DNA from: Camarhynchus parvulus | Taxonomy: Eukaryota; Chordata; Aves; Passeriformes; Thraupidae | Assembly (NCBI RefSeq): GCF_901933205.1 | Contig: NC_044574.1 | Coordinates: forward strand, 5,354,733-5,418,732 | Direction: 5' to 3' | DNA: 64,000 nucleotides | Shown here: positions 12,963-25,740 of the stretch, one piece after another | Layout of the letters: each line of letters opens with the position of its first letter | Numbering within the stretch: the first letter of the stretch is position 1 | The notes under the pieces: generated by a model | Told to the model about the DNA's origin: nothing | Database searches by the model: none | The model's input: only the letters and a program-made list of their open reading frames with translations | Position numbers and translations under genes: made by a program

Positions 12963-14239
12963 TGCCCTTTTACAGCATTATATGAAATCCATGCTTGCTA
13001 ATACCTTTGACAGTGATTCTTTAAGTGATCCAAGTCACCCACTCACAACACCAAGTATTTTTTTTTCCTAAATTCACCAAGAAACCCGCTAGGCTCCCTG
13101 TGCAGGTCAGACAGGCAATCCCTGCAAACACAGGGAGGTAAAAGTGTTCTGCAAGTTCATAATCTCAAGGCAATCACAATTAATATTTTCTGAAGGCTTT
13201 CAATATAAAGAACTGCATTACCAGACTGAGTGTTTTCCAAGGAAAGAATATATGTGATGCAGAGTCATATTAACTGGGAGGCTTAATACATTTTTGACAA
13301 AGCTCAACAGAAATAATTCCACCAGTATCAAGGAATAAAATGAGAAATATAATGGTGCTGTTTAAAATGCCAAGGAGCTCTAGATTATAAATATGACCAT
13401 AAGGCCTGACTCAAAGTCATGGTTTTAATTGGAAGAGTCATGATGGATGCAGTGCTTCTGGAACAAGGCCCCAGAAGAGCAAAGCACCACCATGTCCAAA
13501 GCTACAGGCGCATTTCTGGAACAGGAACCAGTTTCCACCAAGGCTGCCTGGGTCAGTGCCAGGCTGCACATTGTCCCCAGATCAGGACAAGTCACTTGGT
13601 GCATCTGTCTCTGTACGACCTTTGGGACAAAAAACCTCTGGAGGGCTTTGGGGCTCCACAGAGCCCAGGAGTTTTGGGCTGGAAAGGCTTTGTGAGACTG
13701 AGTGAGGCAGAGCCTGTGAGCTGTGTGTGTTGGTTGTGTCCTGCAGGCAGCAGAGCATGGGAAGAGCATCTTGAACAGAGGGCCCCAGGCTGTGCCAAGC
13801 TGGCTCACAGGATGTCCCAAGGTCCTTTATGTTAGCTCAGTGTGTTCCCAGCTCAGCCCCAGTCACATCTGCTGAAATGTGAATCAAGTCCACCACCAAA
13901 CCCTGTGAAAAACTAGGAAATCCCTTGTTCTGAAACTTGCCATAGAACAAGGACGGAATTAAAAAGTGAAATATTGAACTGTTTCACTGATAGGGAGCAA
14001 CCTAGAGCTGGTAACATATCCACAGACTTATCATATCTATGGGTCACATTTAAAATATTTGGGAATTGCTTTACCTTTTCTAGACCACAGTCTTTAAAAT
14101 ATTCTCCCAATTCTGTTAATGGGATATGTGGAGTTGTTAAAATAATGTAAGAAGTAGGAATAGAAAGTAGCTTTGTGATCATATAATGGGTATTTTAAAA
14201 GATCTCTACCAACTTCTGCACTACTTCCTCCACCTCCTC

Positions 14240-14346
14240 CAAGAAAAAAACCAAAAAAAAACCAAAAAAAAAACCCCAAAACAACAAACAAGCAAGCACC
14301 AAAAAAAGAAGAAACAAACAAACAAACAAACAAAAAACACAAATAA
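14240..14346 (+). repeat. A-rich / (AAAC)n low-complexity tract
   Basis: Runs of A interrupted by CC, then several AAAC units around 14315-14335. Low-complexity sequence; the minus-strand frame across it (FFFGFFLGGGGG-like) is an artefact of composition. Confidence 0.9.
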
Positions 14347-15941
14347 AAGTATTATATTTCCTTAACTACTATTAATTTCAGTGAATTTGTATTCAGCTGC
14401 TGCTTTTTCAGTCAGTGAGGTTTCATGGTTTCCTGAGTTTGCTCAGCCATTAATGGTAGATTCTCCAGCTGCCCTTTAAGCAAGGTGTGTTTAATGCCAG
14501 CTCTGGCTCGTAGCACTCACTTGGTGTCAATCAGCAGAGCTGCTCCCTTTCCACATCCCCTTAAAACCCAGCTCTGTGCATGAGGGCCACCAGAGATTCC
14601 CATCTGATTGTGTGGCATGTGCTGAATTTTACCTGTTTCTTTTACTCTTTTCTTTCTACCAATTTCTACTGCCTTTTAATTCCTCCAGGACTTTTAGGGA
14701 CACAAACTGCCCTATTTCTGCCTGAAGAAAATACCAGATTTTATTTGTTTATTTTTGACCTCCTCTCCTTCCCCCAAAACTGCAACAAACAACATCTGTC
14801 TTGACCTAAATGATTACCCAACATACAGGTGTGTGGAAATCATGACCATGAGTACACAGGATTCCATAACAGACAGGGATTCTGTACTCTGAATTTCTCT
14901 ATTTTAGTGTAGATTATTGCAAATTTATTGCCCAGAGAAGGATCCAACCATCCCAGAAGCAAAGCAAACCCAACAATGGGTACAGAAAGAAATGAATCAG
15001 TGGACAGATTCCCTCCAAAGATAATCCATGGCATGGTCTGGAGTCACACAGGTGTCCCCAGTGATGTCCCAGATCTTAATGAAAGCTCATATGGAGAGTG
15101 CAACCTGTTTAGTACGTACAGCACAAGTCCTCACAGAGAAAAAATTCATTTTGGATAAAAGTTAACCCCTTTTTATACCATACAGACATCAGAGGTTGCA
15201 GGACACCATCACTTCAAGCAACCAACACGCTTGGTAATTTTATATTTTGGCTGTAACAGCCAACAGATGATGTTTCCTTTTCTTTCAGACCCACTCAATT
15301 TTCTCCATTTCCACTTTTTCAGATGAAAAGTTATCACTACAATTTCTTAGGTTTGTGTTTATTGGTAATACCTCAAGATGTGTAGCTTCCAGATAGCCCA
15401 GCTGTACTTTAGAGAGGCCCAGCAGCACTTTCCATGGATATTTCTGGTTCCCAAGCTGGGTTTCCAGATTCCCAGCTCCTAGTCTGCCAGGCCTTTCTCT
15501 CCTCAGGAATTGTCTTTTCCAACCAGGCTGCTCACATCAACATCCTGCATTTGTATTTCACTGCTGCAGTGACTGAATTCTTTCTCATATGAGTTGACCA
15601 CAAGAGGGAAAAAAAAGAAAAAAGAAAATATTGATCTGTTTTTTTCTGTCTCTCTTACTTCCCAGAGTTTTGAAAAACATTTTTGACAATGACAACATTT
15701 TGTACTGCCTGAAATATCCCGTGAGAAACAAACCTACTTAGGAAGGCCTTTATCCTCTAAGGATTTACCAATCTCAAACAGGTTTTCTGTGAGTGATAAG
15801 AGCTAAAGATAGAGAAAAGAGAGTCACAGGAGAAATGCCAGTACCACAGGGAAGAGATGACATGGAGATCCCCTTTGTGATGCTCTACATAAGCCCTCAC
15901 AAACCTTAGCACATTTTATGATTTCTGGGCGCACTGAGGCC

Positions 15942-15969
15942 TATATTCCCTAAAGTATATTCCCTAAAG
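15942..15969. repeat. 14-bp exact tandem duplication
   Basis: TATATTCCCTAAAG occurs twice head to tail (15942-15955 and 15956-15969). No function is implied. Confidence 0.95.
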
Positions 15970-18234
15970 TCTGCCTGCTCTGCTGTTTGAGGATTACCTG
16001 AAGGCTGCCCCACACTTATCCAGGGTATGCAGCAGCACATCCTTCCTCATGCAGATCATTTATAAAGTCTGCACCAAAGGCCTGTATTTCAGTATAAATT
16101 TGGTGTCAGCCAAGCTCATTTGTGTCACGCATGGCAAAACCCTCTGGGAATCAGATTATGGATTTTTTTTTCCTTCTGGCAAACGGAGTTCAAAAAGATG
16201 GGAGCAATAAATTTGGGACTTTCTGTTAATTGATTCAATGTTTTCATCGTCTCTGTGATTTCTTTCCAAACCTGACCCTGCAGACCATGGCTGAAGCTGG
16301 GAACCAGGCAGGGAGAACATGGATTTCGTGACCATGGAACATCAGAGTTTGCAAAGCAAGGATAAAATTGAATTCCAAGAAATGGAACTTCCAAGCAGGT
16401 GTTGGAAGCACGTTTTGAAGGCAGGATAGTTTGTGATTAATAGCAATCCCATCTAATCCGATTAACATTATAGTTCAGGATTGTTAAGAATAGGGTATCT
16501 TGTTAGGAAGATGTTATTTTTTGGATGCTGTGTGTAAATTTGCAGATAATCAATTCAACAGCTGTCTTCAGGAACTTAAAGTACTTAAATAATTTTAAGA
16601 ACTAAAAATAAAAATGTTAATGACAGAGGCATTTGCTTTATTATCCTTAAATAAAGATGCACTTATGTAACACAACTTTATAGCCTGTTAGCAAATGTTA
16701 ATGTATTTTTAAAATCGTGTGCTTTTATCTGAAAGTTTTTTATAAATTGATTATTTTCAGTGTAACACAGGTAACAGATGATCAGTCACAGTCATCTGCT
16801 TCTGTGCTTTCCAGTGCTAATAACTGAGAATTACTGAAGCAAAAACAGAACTTCCTATTAGCACTCTGTGTTAATGAAGAAGGTCTAATGCACACATACC
16901 ACTTAGCTCTTAAATAATTACAAGCCCTGGGTGTTAAGTGGCTAAATGAGTATTTTTAAACAATATTTGAATAGCACCTCTTTTCTACAGCTGCAGGTGT
17001 TTACAAAATGTCTGTATTTTACCTGCATTTTTGCACTAATCTCTAAAGTAACATTTTTAAATAGCTGGTAGTTTTTCTGTCGATAGCTCTTGCTTTGTGA
17101 TCACCAGTAACGATTCACCGAGATTCCCACTGCATTCCCTCAAGCTATACCATGCAAGGAGGCAGTTTTCCAGCTTATTTTTATTTAAGCAGCATTTCAA
17201 GCACAAAACTTGAGGAGACTTTTCAATGGCATTTATGTGTAGAAAAGGGAAGTTTTTTGAAAGAGATGAAAATTTGTTGATCCCTCACCTCCCAATGAAA
17301 CGAAACAATCCCTGCAGGTGGGCTGAGATTCCCTGCTTTGTACCCAGAAATAAAGTATTAACAAGCTGCTGAAGAATTTGGTAATAGGAAGGAAGGAAAA
17401 AACTCTTTTATGTATGACTGGGGATGTTTAACCTCATCACAATTTATTTAAATGTTTCAATGCAACATTTAGTGCCATGGAAAATTCGAGGATCTTGCAC
17501 TTCTATTCCAGGACTGTGGCATTTTTCATGTAGCTCCTTGCAAATTAACAATAATGTTAAAGATGCACATTTATTTTCACTGTGAGAGCTGTAAAATTAT
17601 TGGATTATTGGAGAGATTTGATAGATCTGCTCTCACTTAGAAACCTTGAGTCCTCAGAGCTGAAAAGCATCAGAAGAGGCACTGAAATGTGACCCCAAGT
17701 GAATGATACAAAGCACTTAAAAGTCCAGAAGAGAGAATAGTTCTGGGGAGTTGAAAGGTATTTTTACATCTCCTATTTTTGGTTCAGTGGTCCTGACAGC
17801 ACCAAAATAAACGTGACTTGAAAATGAGCCTCAGGATAAAACTTTTCTCCTCCAAGGGATCAAGTTGTGGGAATGATGGACAAACCCCAAAGAGAGAGTT
17901 TTGAGCTTAAACTCAGACCTCCAAAAATTAGCAGTGCAAGCAAATCTTCCTGTCTTTGGAGGTCTAAGAGTATTTACTTGTGTGGGTGAGTATTAGAGCT
18001 GCCACCCCCTCTCCTGCTGGGCTGCAGGATTATTTTCAGCACAGTTTAAGTGGTCCCAGACGTGACTGTGTGGAAGGAGGTTGGTACAACAGCTGCTCAC
18101 CCAAGTTTAGGAGCTTCTGGGTAAAGGTTGGAATGATTTTACCCAGCTTGTGCACCTGGCATGGGATGGCATCTCCTTTTTCCAGCCCAGAGGGCTCTGG
18201 TTCTCATTTCATGCCACAAAATACCAATTCCATG

Positions 18235-18836
18235 TGTTGCAGTCTTGGATGCTGAGAATTTTAGTCTTTCTGTGCTGACTCCCAGGAGAGCACTGCATTT
18301 GACCGAGGCCATGGAGGAGGCTTCCAAAATTGATTTATAGCACTGGAATTATGGATGTGTAGTTTGATTAGAAATGTGTAATATCACAGGGTGGAAAATT
18401 TAGAGTTTAAGGTTTTAGAATATAGAATGTAGTAATATATATGAAGCAAGATGGAGGTTTTAGGGCTGAGGGGTGATCCTTCTTTACCTTCTTCCTTCTT
18501 CTTCACCTTCTTCTTCCTTCTTCATGAATTTGGGTGGTATTTTGTAATTGGGCAGAAAAATCCACATTGCAGCTATGAGTGATCAGTTATTGGGTTAAAA
18601 GTGAAAATAATTTAGGTGTCATTTCTTAATTGGATAGTTTAGCCTTAAAAGATGATGTAACAAGAGATAGTTAGCCATTTTGTACCTTGTTAGTGAAATA
18701 CTGCAGAACTCACTGCTGTGAGACTGTAACACAGATAAGAAAACACAAACATCTAAGTCTGAATGCAAAATACTGTCCTGAGTGCCTTCAATCCCAACCT
18801 CAACAGAGGCAGAGAAAAGAAGCTGAGAGCTGGCAA
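18235..18836 (+). mobile_element. LTR-like element, family C (probable ERVL type)
   Basis: About 600 bp beginning TGTTGCAGTCTTGGATGC and ending near AGCTGGCAA. CCATG precedes it at 18230-18234 and recurs at 18837-18841, a candidate 5-bp target duplication. The sequence has the look of a dispersed passerine LTR that I recall: 'gcaagatggaggttttaggg', then a CTTCTT-rich stretch at 18480-18524, then 'ctgtgagactgtaacacaga'. The end does not show a perfect CA, so the right boundary is uncertain by a few bases. No internal genes are present. The family assignment is from memory, not from a search. Confidence 0.6.
18480..18524 (+). repeat. CTT-rich pyrimidine tract
   Basis: A run of CTTCTT/CTTCC units inside the family C LTR, strongly pyrimidine-biased on the plus strand. 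Confidence 0.85.
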
Positions 18837-18841
18837 CCATG

Positions 18842-20302
18842 CTGTAGGGTACAGAGCATGGCTGGTGAGACTCACTAAGAGCCAAGCTCCACTCCGCAGT
18901 CACTTTTCCCTTTGGGATCTCCCAGTGGATCCTGGAGGACTTCAGGCAAACTCATAGTTCTACTCACAAGGATCCTATGTTAGGCTTAGTCTCATAAAAT
19001 GAGATTGAAGACAATGCATGAAATGGGCTAGAATTACTAGAGCTGCAAGGCCTGAGATACATTTTGTGTCTCCTTAAAATTGCTTCGAAATAAACCCAAA
19101 CTACCCATGGATATCTTCAGGCTTTTGTGCTAGAACAAGCCTGACACTTGAAGATCTTCTGCTGAAAATAGGATTTTATTACCTGATTGAACCTGCTTCT
19201 TTTCAAGGAGAAGAATCTGGAAGACAAGATGTTGGCTGAATGAACATTTGCTGACCTCAGAATAAATTATTCCCATTATTCTTCATTCCCTCTAAATAAA
19301 GGGCAGCAGTATCAGTGTCTCTCTTTATAGTCCAGTTACTTTAGTCTTGCTCGTAGTGACACTTGGCTGCCTGCTGTCTACAAAAAAAAAACCTAAGTAG
19401 GGTTCTTTTGAGTTACACTGGGGAGGAAAAAAATCTGTATTCTAAATCACAAACCTCATACTCAAAAATCTAAATTTATTGACTTTACAATTCTGAATTT
19501 ATCTCAATATTTTACAAGGCCATACAAAAGACTGTCGGCTGTCCAAAGCCATAACCATTAACTATAAGGCAACAGAAGGAAATCTTATACCACTAAAGGA
19601 AGCTGGAAGTGAAACACAAGAAAAGATGTGCAAGAGTAGATTGGATTTTTAAAAGGATTACTCTCTTACTTTTCATAATGATTATATTTATATTAGGGTT
19701 TTTTTTCTCTAGTGAAATTACTGAAAAGACCAAATTAAACATGAAGAATTATACTGAAGTACCAGGCTATATTTGTAGGAACAAGGTAATAATTTCTGTA
19801 TGTTTGTGTAACACTGAGAGGTGAAATAAAGAAATATATAATATGCAAAATTTTCTGGAGTTATATTTGCATTAGAAGACACAATAAGTTATACCACTGG
19901 GTCCATTATTGATGGCCTGGATGGCAGTAGGCATCAATATGAACAAAAAACCATCTTCACTTGGCAGCAACAACACACATTTTCTGGACAAAAATTTTAT
20001 AAAACAATGAAAAATATCACCTAGCTCAGACTCCTCCTTCCTGTGCTTTCTCAGTATCTCATAGCAGGCAGGAGAAAGCTGCCAAATGGCTTTTGATGAG
20101 CAGTTCATGGAACTTCAAGGTGAGCAAAACCATCTGAGACCTGCATGCACGATGCACAGACATGCAGGGAAGCCATGGATGGGCTCATCCTTCCCCGTGA
20201 AAGAGAAGGAACTACAGCTCTGAGAGCCTCTCACACCTCATTTTCTGTTTTTTTTCTGGGAAAAACTTCCACCAATCAGGATTTTCTGAACAAACAGAAC
20301 AG
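18842..20302. other. Intergenic/intronic DNA, no gene recognised
   Basis: Nothing recognisable: short frames only, no clear repeat family, no RNA gene. Confidence 0.5.
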
Positions 20303-20308
20303 CCTGTG

Positions 20309-20924
20309 TAGTGTAAATGCAGGTTCACTGATGAGGGGAGAGAATGATGAATCTGAATCCATGTTTTCAGAAGGCTAATTTATTACTTTATGATATTATA
20401 TTATATTATATTATATTATGTTATATTATGTTATATTATGTTATATTATGTTATATTATATTATATTATGTTATGTTATGTTATGTTATGTTATGTTATA
20501 TTATATTATGTTATATTATGTTATGTTATGTTATGTTATGTTATGTTATGTTATGTTATGTTATGTTATGTTATGTTATGTTATGTTATGTTATGTTATG
20601 TTATGTTATATTATGTTAAAGAAATATATACTATACAGAAAGGATACTTACAGAATGATAAAAATATAATAATGAAAACTCCTGACTCTTTCCAGAGCCC
20701 TGGCCCTGATTGGCCAAAGAGTGAAAACAACTCACACCAGAATCCAATGAAACAATCACCTGTGGGTAAACAATCTCCAAACACATTCCACATGAGCACA
20801 ACACAGGAGAAGCAAATGAGATAAGAATTGTTTTCCTTTTTCTCTGAGGCCTCTTGCTGCCTTTCGCCTTCCCAGGAGAAAAACTCTGGGCGAAGGGATT
20901 TTTTCAGAGAACGTGAATGCCACA
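20309..20924 (-). mobile_element. Solo LTR, family A copy 2, expanded by a microsatellite
   Basis: On the minus strand it begins TGTGGCATTC (20924 downward) and ends near ACACTA at 20309. It carries the shared blocks 'caatcacctgtgggtaaaca' and 'ccctgattggccaaagagtg' (plus-strand spelling). At 616 bp it is about 190 bp longer than its sisters because the AT-rich segment has grown into a pentanucleotide array (20396-20617). Flanks are CCTGTG (20303-20308) and CTTGTG (20925-20930), a 6-bp duplication with one mismatch. Confidence 0.83.
20396..20617 (+). repeat. (TTATA/TTATG)n pentanucleotide array
   Basis: About 44 pentamers. TTATA units and TTATG units alternate at the left; a long pure TTATG stretch occupies about 20521-20605. 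TTATG repeats contain no stop in any plus-strand frame, which explains the overlapping MLCYV-repeat frames across this region; they are not genes. The array sits where sister LTRs have a short irregular TATA-rich stretch. Confidence 0.97.
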
Positions 20925-20930
20925 CTTGTG

Positions 20931-23900
20931 CTTCATAGCACAGGAAAGAGCTGGTTTGATAATTATGTCTGATTCTCAGACAGAGGTCAGGTAGGTTTGG
21001 GTAACTCCTTTTCCGCACTGACAGTGATTATTAAACTGTACCTTGAAAACTCTTCTATCTTTCAGCCACTAATGTGTCCCACAACAAAGGTTGTTCTCTT
21101 TTTCTATCCTTTTTTAAAATAGAGAAGAAAACTTTTTTTCTTTCCTTATCAGGCCAAATTTTATAGCATATATCAATTACATTTGACATTTGATAAATTT
21201 AAAGTGATTTTTTTCAGCATTTGCCCCTTATGACTTCCTGATTGGGCCATGTGCATTAAAGTTGGAGAAATTTTCAAATTTAAACTATTTTTAAAAAATA
21301 CAAATCAAATTCAGTGTTGAAAATGGCCTTTTGCCCCTAAAAACTTAGAGTCCACATTGAGAATCTGCTCGAGAAAGAACTCCTCACTATCTTTTCCTTA
21401 ATGTTTTATTGATTTGATCTAGCGTATAAAAGAATCAGAGTAAGATTAATCACTAATTTGAATTTGAAGGTGGTTTGTTTGTTTTTTTCTTAGCCCAGTT
21501 AGTGGATCTGTGTTTAGCAGTTAAAAATATCTGCAGATGGAAACTCGTTAGAAAATTGACAAAAAGTCTCATGGAAGCTATTTTAATCTCTTCAACAACA
21601 CCTTCCTCACAATGAACATCTGGAGATTACTGTAACATATGCTGTGCTTAATAATGAATTATCCCACACATTTCAAGAAAGGGAGGAATTGTTCAAATTT
21701 TCTATTTCTTTAGCCAGGCTTTGCAAACATCAATAAATGCATTTTTTTATATCCTCTTTAGTAAAGTATCATTTCCATCTTCCTTCCATCATGAACATAT
21801 GATGTTTGCATGTGCCATGGTGAGCCATTCCACACCTTGGATTTATTCCATCTTTATTTTGTTGGTAAAAAACAGCCTTTTAGTTCCATATGAGGCCAGA
21901 GTTGGGCTCCCAGGAATCTTTGCTTTCACTTTAATTCCATCTAACTTTCATTTAAGGACAGTCATTGTCATGCCTACTCATTGAGTGTACTGTGTGTTGT
22001 AATTGGGTTTTCCTGTGCACAAAACACAAATTTGGATTTGTTCTGTAACCTGATGATCCTTTGGCACAACTCTTACAAATACATGAGCGCACAACTGTTT
22101 TAAAAATCTTGCTATTTGTCATTTTATGGATTTCTGCTGGCCTGGGTTTGACCTTCCTGAAGGAAAACATCCCACAGAGCTCAGCAGAGGGTGTTTGTAT
22201 TCCTGGTGGTTTCTCTGGGTAGTTCAATCCCCAGCTGACACTCAGCTGCAGCAGGACTCCTATTCAAAGGAAATTTTGGGTGACTGGAGACTTGCCACTT
22301 TTCCAAGAGTAAAAAAACCTGCAGTTTGAATTTCAGCCTCCATTAAACCCATTCCTATTCAGAGTAATTTCGTTTCCACTGGTGAAATCAAGAGCAGAAT
22401 TATGCCCAGATTGTCTAGCAAAGAACAGGATGTAATGAAGGCTGGATTTACTTTCAGAAATCCTCTTAGGGTATTGCCTTGGGAAAGATAAGAAAAAATA
22501 ATTTAATTTCATCAACAGTTCAGCAGTTGTAAAATCCCACACAGTGAAACAGAAAGGAGACTTTTGGAGAAAGGCTTCCTTGGGGCAGCCAACTGCTGAG
22601 GAGCACCAGAGCATCTCACTCAAATCCCATGTCCAGGCACATCTCAGACCAGTGCTGCACCTCAAACTGTGCTATTTTGAAATTAAATATGCTCGTCCTT
22701 TGACAAAAACATCACCTATACTTGAGAAATTAGTCCTTTCTTTCCCCATAGCAATGAAATATTAGCTTTGTTACAAAGAGAGGAAAGATTTTTTTCCTGT
22801 GTTTATTCAGCATCTGGGCCTATAAATTGCAGGTAAACAATATACTTCTGCTTTTTTTTTCTCCCATATCCCTTGAAGTATATATTTAAATTGCTAGAAC
22901 AAAATTTACATCTATTTCAAGCCTGCTTTTGTATTCTCTACCTACTCAATTAATTTTCTGCTTTAAGGTATTTTAAATGTATTTTAAAATTAGACAAAAG
23001 ACTGTGAAAAGTGACTATGAACCCTCAAACCAATTTGAGCTTGTATAATGAGGATAAATCATTCTAATAGAGCAATTTTAGGTCAATTATGACACCATTA
23101 TTTTCGAACTCATTACTGATTTTATAAATAAACCAGTAACCTTTCAGCATTATACCATGTAGATGGCTAGACTGCATTGTGTAGGGGATGTCATCTTGCA
23201 TCCTCAAGGCTGCACAGTTATTTCCCAGGTTATTACAGTATTTCACAACCTTGTGAAGTGCAATGCAGAATAAAAAATGTGTATTATTTCCCTCAAATCA
23301 CTGGGAAAGAGAAGTTTTTCCACCACTCTCTGTTGTCTTCCTCCTAATTAATGAGACACTAATTTCTTTATATTAAACTTTTCTGCCTTTCCAGTTAGAT
23401 TTTTTTACATCATCTCAAGGTTGAGTCTGTGTAGGACATCCCAGCTGAGGACTCAGTTGTCTCATTTGAACTGTTTAGTTTTTAGGCATTAAATTTGTGC
23501 TTCATTGAAGTCAGCACCTTGCACTGAGAAATGAACACGCACCTAGTGAGTGTCAGAACTTTCCTGAAGGTGGAGATGAGGTGGATAAAGTGGTGAAGGT
23601 CCAGTTCAGTGTCTCAATATAAATCAGAGACAGAGATTAAAACTGAAGACCCCACTCCCAGACCAGCACCCCACTAATCTGCATCCCCTCACAGCTGTGC
23701 TTGCAGGAAAAAAAAATCATTTACCAGGTCAATTTTCATATAATTACAGTGATATTCTTCAAATGTCTTTTGTATCTTGGTCTGAAAAAAATAAAGTTTT
23801 CTGCCGCTTTGGATCACCCCTGTTCATGTAAAAGTGCTGACCTTGAAAACAGCTATTTGGATAACTAGTTAATTATGGGAAAAAACTGATTTTATAAACA

Positions 23901-24531
23901 GATATGTGGGTTCAGGCTGCCAAAGGAAATGGGAATGTCATTGGCACGAGGATGATGACACATTTCTGAGCAGACATCCAAGGGCAAGGACAGGTTAGAA
24001 ATGAAGAGACAGAGAATGTGAAACTAAGATCCTCCCTGCCAGAAAAGGAGAGTGAGGCATTGTACAAGGGGAATTTCACTCCAGTGGCCCCACTTGAGAT
24101 GTGGTGACCCTGCCACACTCTTCACCTGATCTCGTCTACCCAGCGTGTAATCGCAGAGCTGCTCAAAGCAGGTTAGGGAAGAAGTGCAGAACCAGGAGCT
24201 GCAAACATGACAGCCCCACATTCCCTGCCCTCTGCAGTGCCTGTCTGAAGCTGTTCCTGTGCTGTTAAATACCAGCCTGTCCTCTGTCCTTGAAACCCAG
24301 TGGTGTCTCACCATAGCTAAACTTTCCCTCCTTTGAAAACAGCGTTGCCTTGTATGTACTGAATACTGATAAATATCTCCAGCCATGCTGCAATCCATAT
24401 TTGGGAGAGCTCTTGCAGACCCAAGCCAAAACTATGCCAGGGAGCACAGAAGTAATTAAGCATTAGGAGCCACCTTGGGATGGTTTTGATTTATTAAAAA
24501 TATGGATATTGATCTAGTACCGATATCCAAC
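20931..24531. other. Intergenic/intronic DNA, no gene recognised
   Basis: Mostly AT-rich. A less AT-rich patch at about 23900-24470 is open on the minus strand for 124 codons (24024-24398) but shows no recognisable domain. No named repeats. Confidence 0.5.
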
Positions 24532-24992
24532 TGTGATGGACAAAGGCTCTCTAACAGTTTAAAGTTAGAAAGTGTACGTTTATTGTGGGATAGCTCCCAA
24601 ATACACCACAATTTACAGGTGATTACAGAGTCCTTTTATCTATACAAGTATTGAATACCCAAAATACAAGTACATATCCATAGCTTTGGTACATCCCATT
24701 CCCTGCTATGGTAATTAGTTCAAAAGCCATTAAGCATGAGTAGTTTGTTCCTTGAAATGGGTCGGTGGTCCCTTTCATGGGGAGGGGTCCCAAAATGAGG
24801 AAGTAAATGAAGTCTTCCTCGTTCTGACCTTTCTACCTTTTCAATGCAAATATGACAAATGAATCCTTGGTAGAACTCCCATTCCCCATCTTCAATTGGT
24901 TTCAGAACAGAGGAGGGCTACAATTGTGTTATGCTCCTAAAAGCTATTTATCAGTTTCTATATTCTTCATTATAAACCCAGCTAACCAAACA
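24532..24992 (-). mobile_element. LTR-like element, family D (probable ERVL type)
   Basis: On the minus strand the candidate ends are TGTTTGGTTAGCTGG and TTTGTCCATCACA, a TG...CA pair. 'caataaacgtacactttc' (minus strand) provides an AATAAA polyadenylation signal about 50 bp before the 3' end, as expected in an LTR. I recall this as a dispersed passerine sequence. No flanking direct repeat was found, and sequence to about 25140 may be residual internal sequence with a purine-rich stretch. Boundaries are tentative. Confidence 0.5.
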
Positions 24993-25333
24993 TTATATTG
25001 ACAAGCAATCACTTATTAGTTAACTACTAACTCTTAACTTCATCAAGGCCTACCCATTTATTTTGATAATAAGGCTTATCTCTAACTAAAACCTCAGCTC
25101 CTCTAAAATCCATAAATTCCTTAAAGTTTAAGTCTCAGTTTTGAAGGCAGCTCCCTGGCCATCATTCCTTCACCACTGTGAGTGAGTGACTGACTTAAAA
25201 TCTTCAGGGTCTCCAGAACACAAGCACGGGAGGTGAGGTCTGCACACTGGACTATAAATCACAAATGAGCTGGAGGGCTCCACCTGTCCCCTTTTAAACA
25301 ACTGACAGACCAAAAAGCAGCCAAAAAGAAGAG

Positions 25334-25339
25334 GTGGTT
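25334..25339. repeat. Target-site duplication, left (GTGGTT)
   Basis: GTGGTT directly precedes the LTR at 25340 and recurs exactly at 25735-25740 directly after it. It helps define the ends of family A. Confidence 0.88.
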
Positions 25340-25734
25340 TGTGATATTCACGTGTTCTCTGAAGGGAGTGAAGCAGAGAAAAGAATGATCAAAACAATTC
25401 TTATCTCATTTGCTGCTCCTGTGTTTTTGAACATGTGGAATGTGTTGGAAGATTGTTTACCAAAGGTGATTGCTTGATTGGATTCTGGTGATGGTGTTTT
25501 GATGCATTGACCAATTGGATCCACATGTGGGTGTTGGGACTGTCAGCTGACAGTCACAAGCTTTCAGCAGTTAGTAGTTACCTAGAAGTAAGTATGATGT
25601 AGTATAGTATCTCTCTTTAATATAGTATAATCTAATATAATATAGTCTTAATAAAGCAAGTGTTCAGCATTCCAAAGCCATGGAGTCAGATGCCAATCAT
25701 CTTCCTTTGTCAGGGGTGCCCTGATTTTACAATA
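25340..25734 (+). mobile_element. Solo LTR, family A copy 3
   Basis: Begins TGTGATATTCACG and ends TTTTACAATA, 395 bp, between perfect 6-bp GTGGTT repeats. It shares 'aacaattcttatctcatttg' and the 'catggagtcaga' U5 block with the other copies. It is more diverged in the middle, lacking the usual 'tttggccaatc' and instead having 'gcattgaccaattgg'. No internal retroviral sequence. It lies about 350 bp from the family D element in opposite orientation. Confidence 0.87.
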
Positions 25735-25740
25735 GTGGTT

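Larger units (their letters stand above)
12963..18229. other. Intergenic/intronic DNA, no gene recognised
   Basis: It holds an A-rich tract at 14240-14346 and a 14-bp tandem duplication at 15942-15969 (both listed separately). A somewhat GC-richer patch at 13419-13835 is open on both strands (138 codons plus, 131 codons minus) but shows no domain on either. Confidence 0.5.

Noticed and set aside
13419..13835. 138-codon plus and 131-codon minus frames over the same segment
   Set aside because: A GC-richer patch open on both strands; neither translation resembles a known family, and no splice context supports an exon.
14094..14342. Minus-strand frame rich in Phe and Gly (FFGFFLGGGGG-like)
   Set aside because: Low-complexity translation of the A-rich tract at 14240-14346.
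20344..20824. Overlapping plus-strand frames with MLCYV/MLYYV repeats
   Set aside because: They are translations of the TTATA/TTATG microsatellite, open in all three frames, with no start context or domain.
24024..24398. 124-codon minus-strand frame in a less AT-rich patch
   Set aside because: No recognisable domain, no supporting splice context, and an overlapping minus frame in another register.
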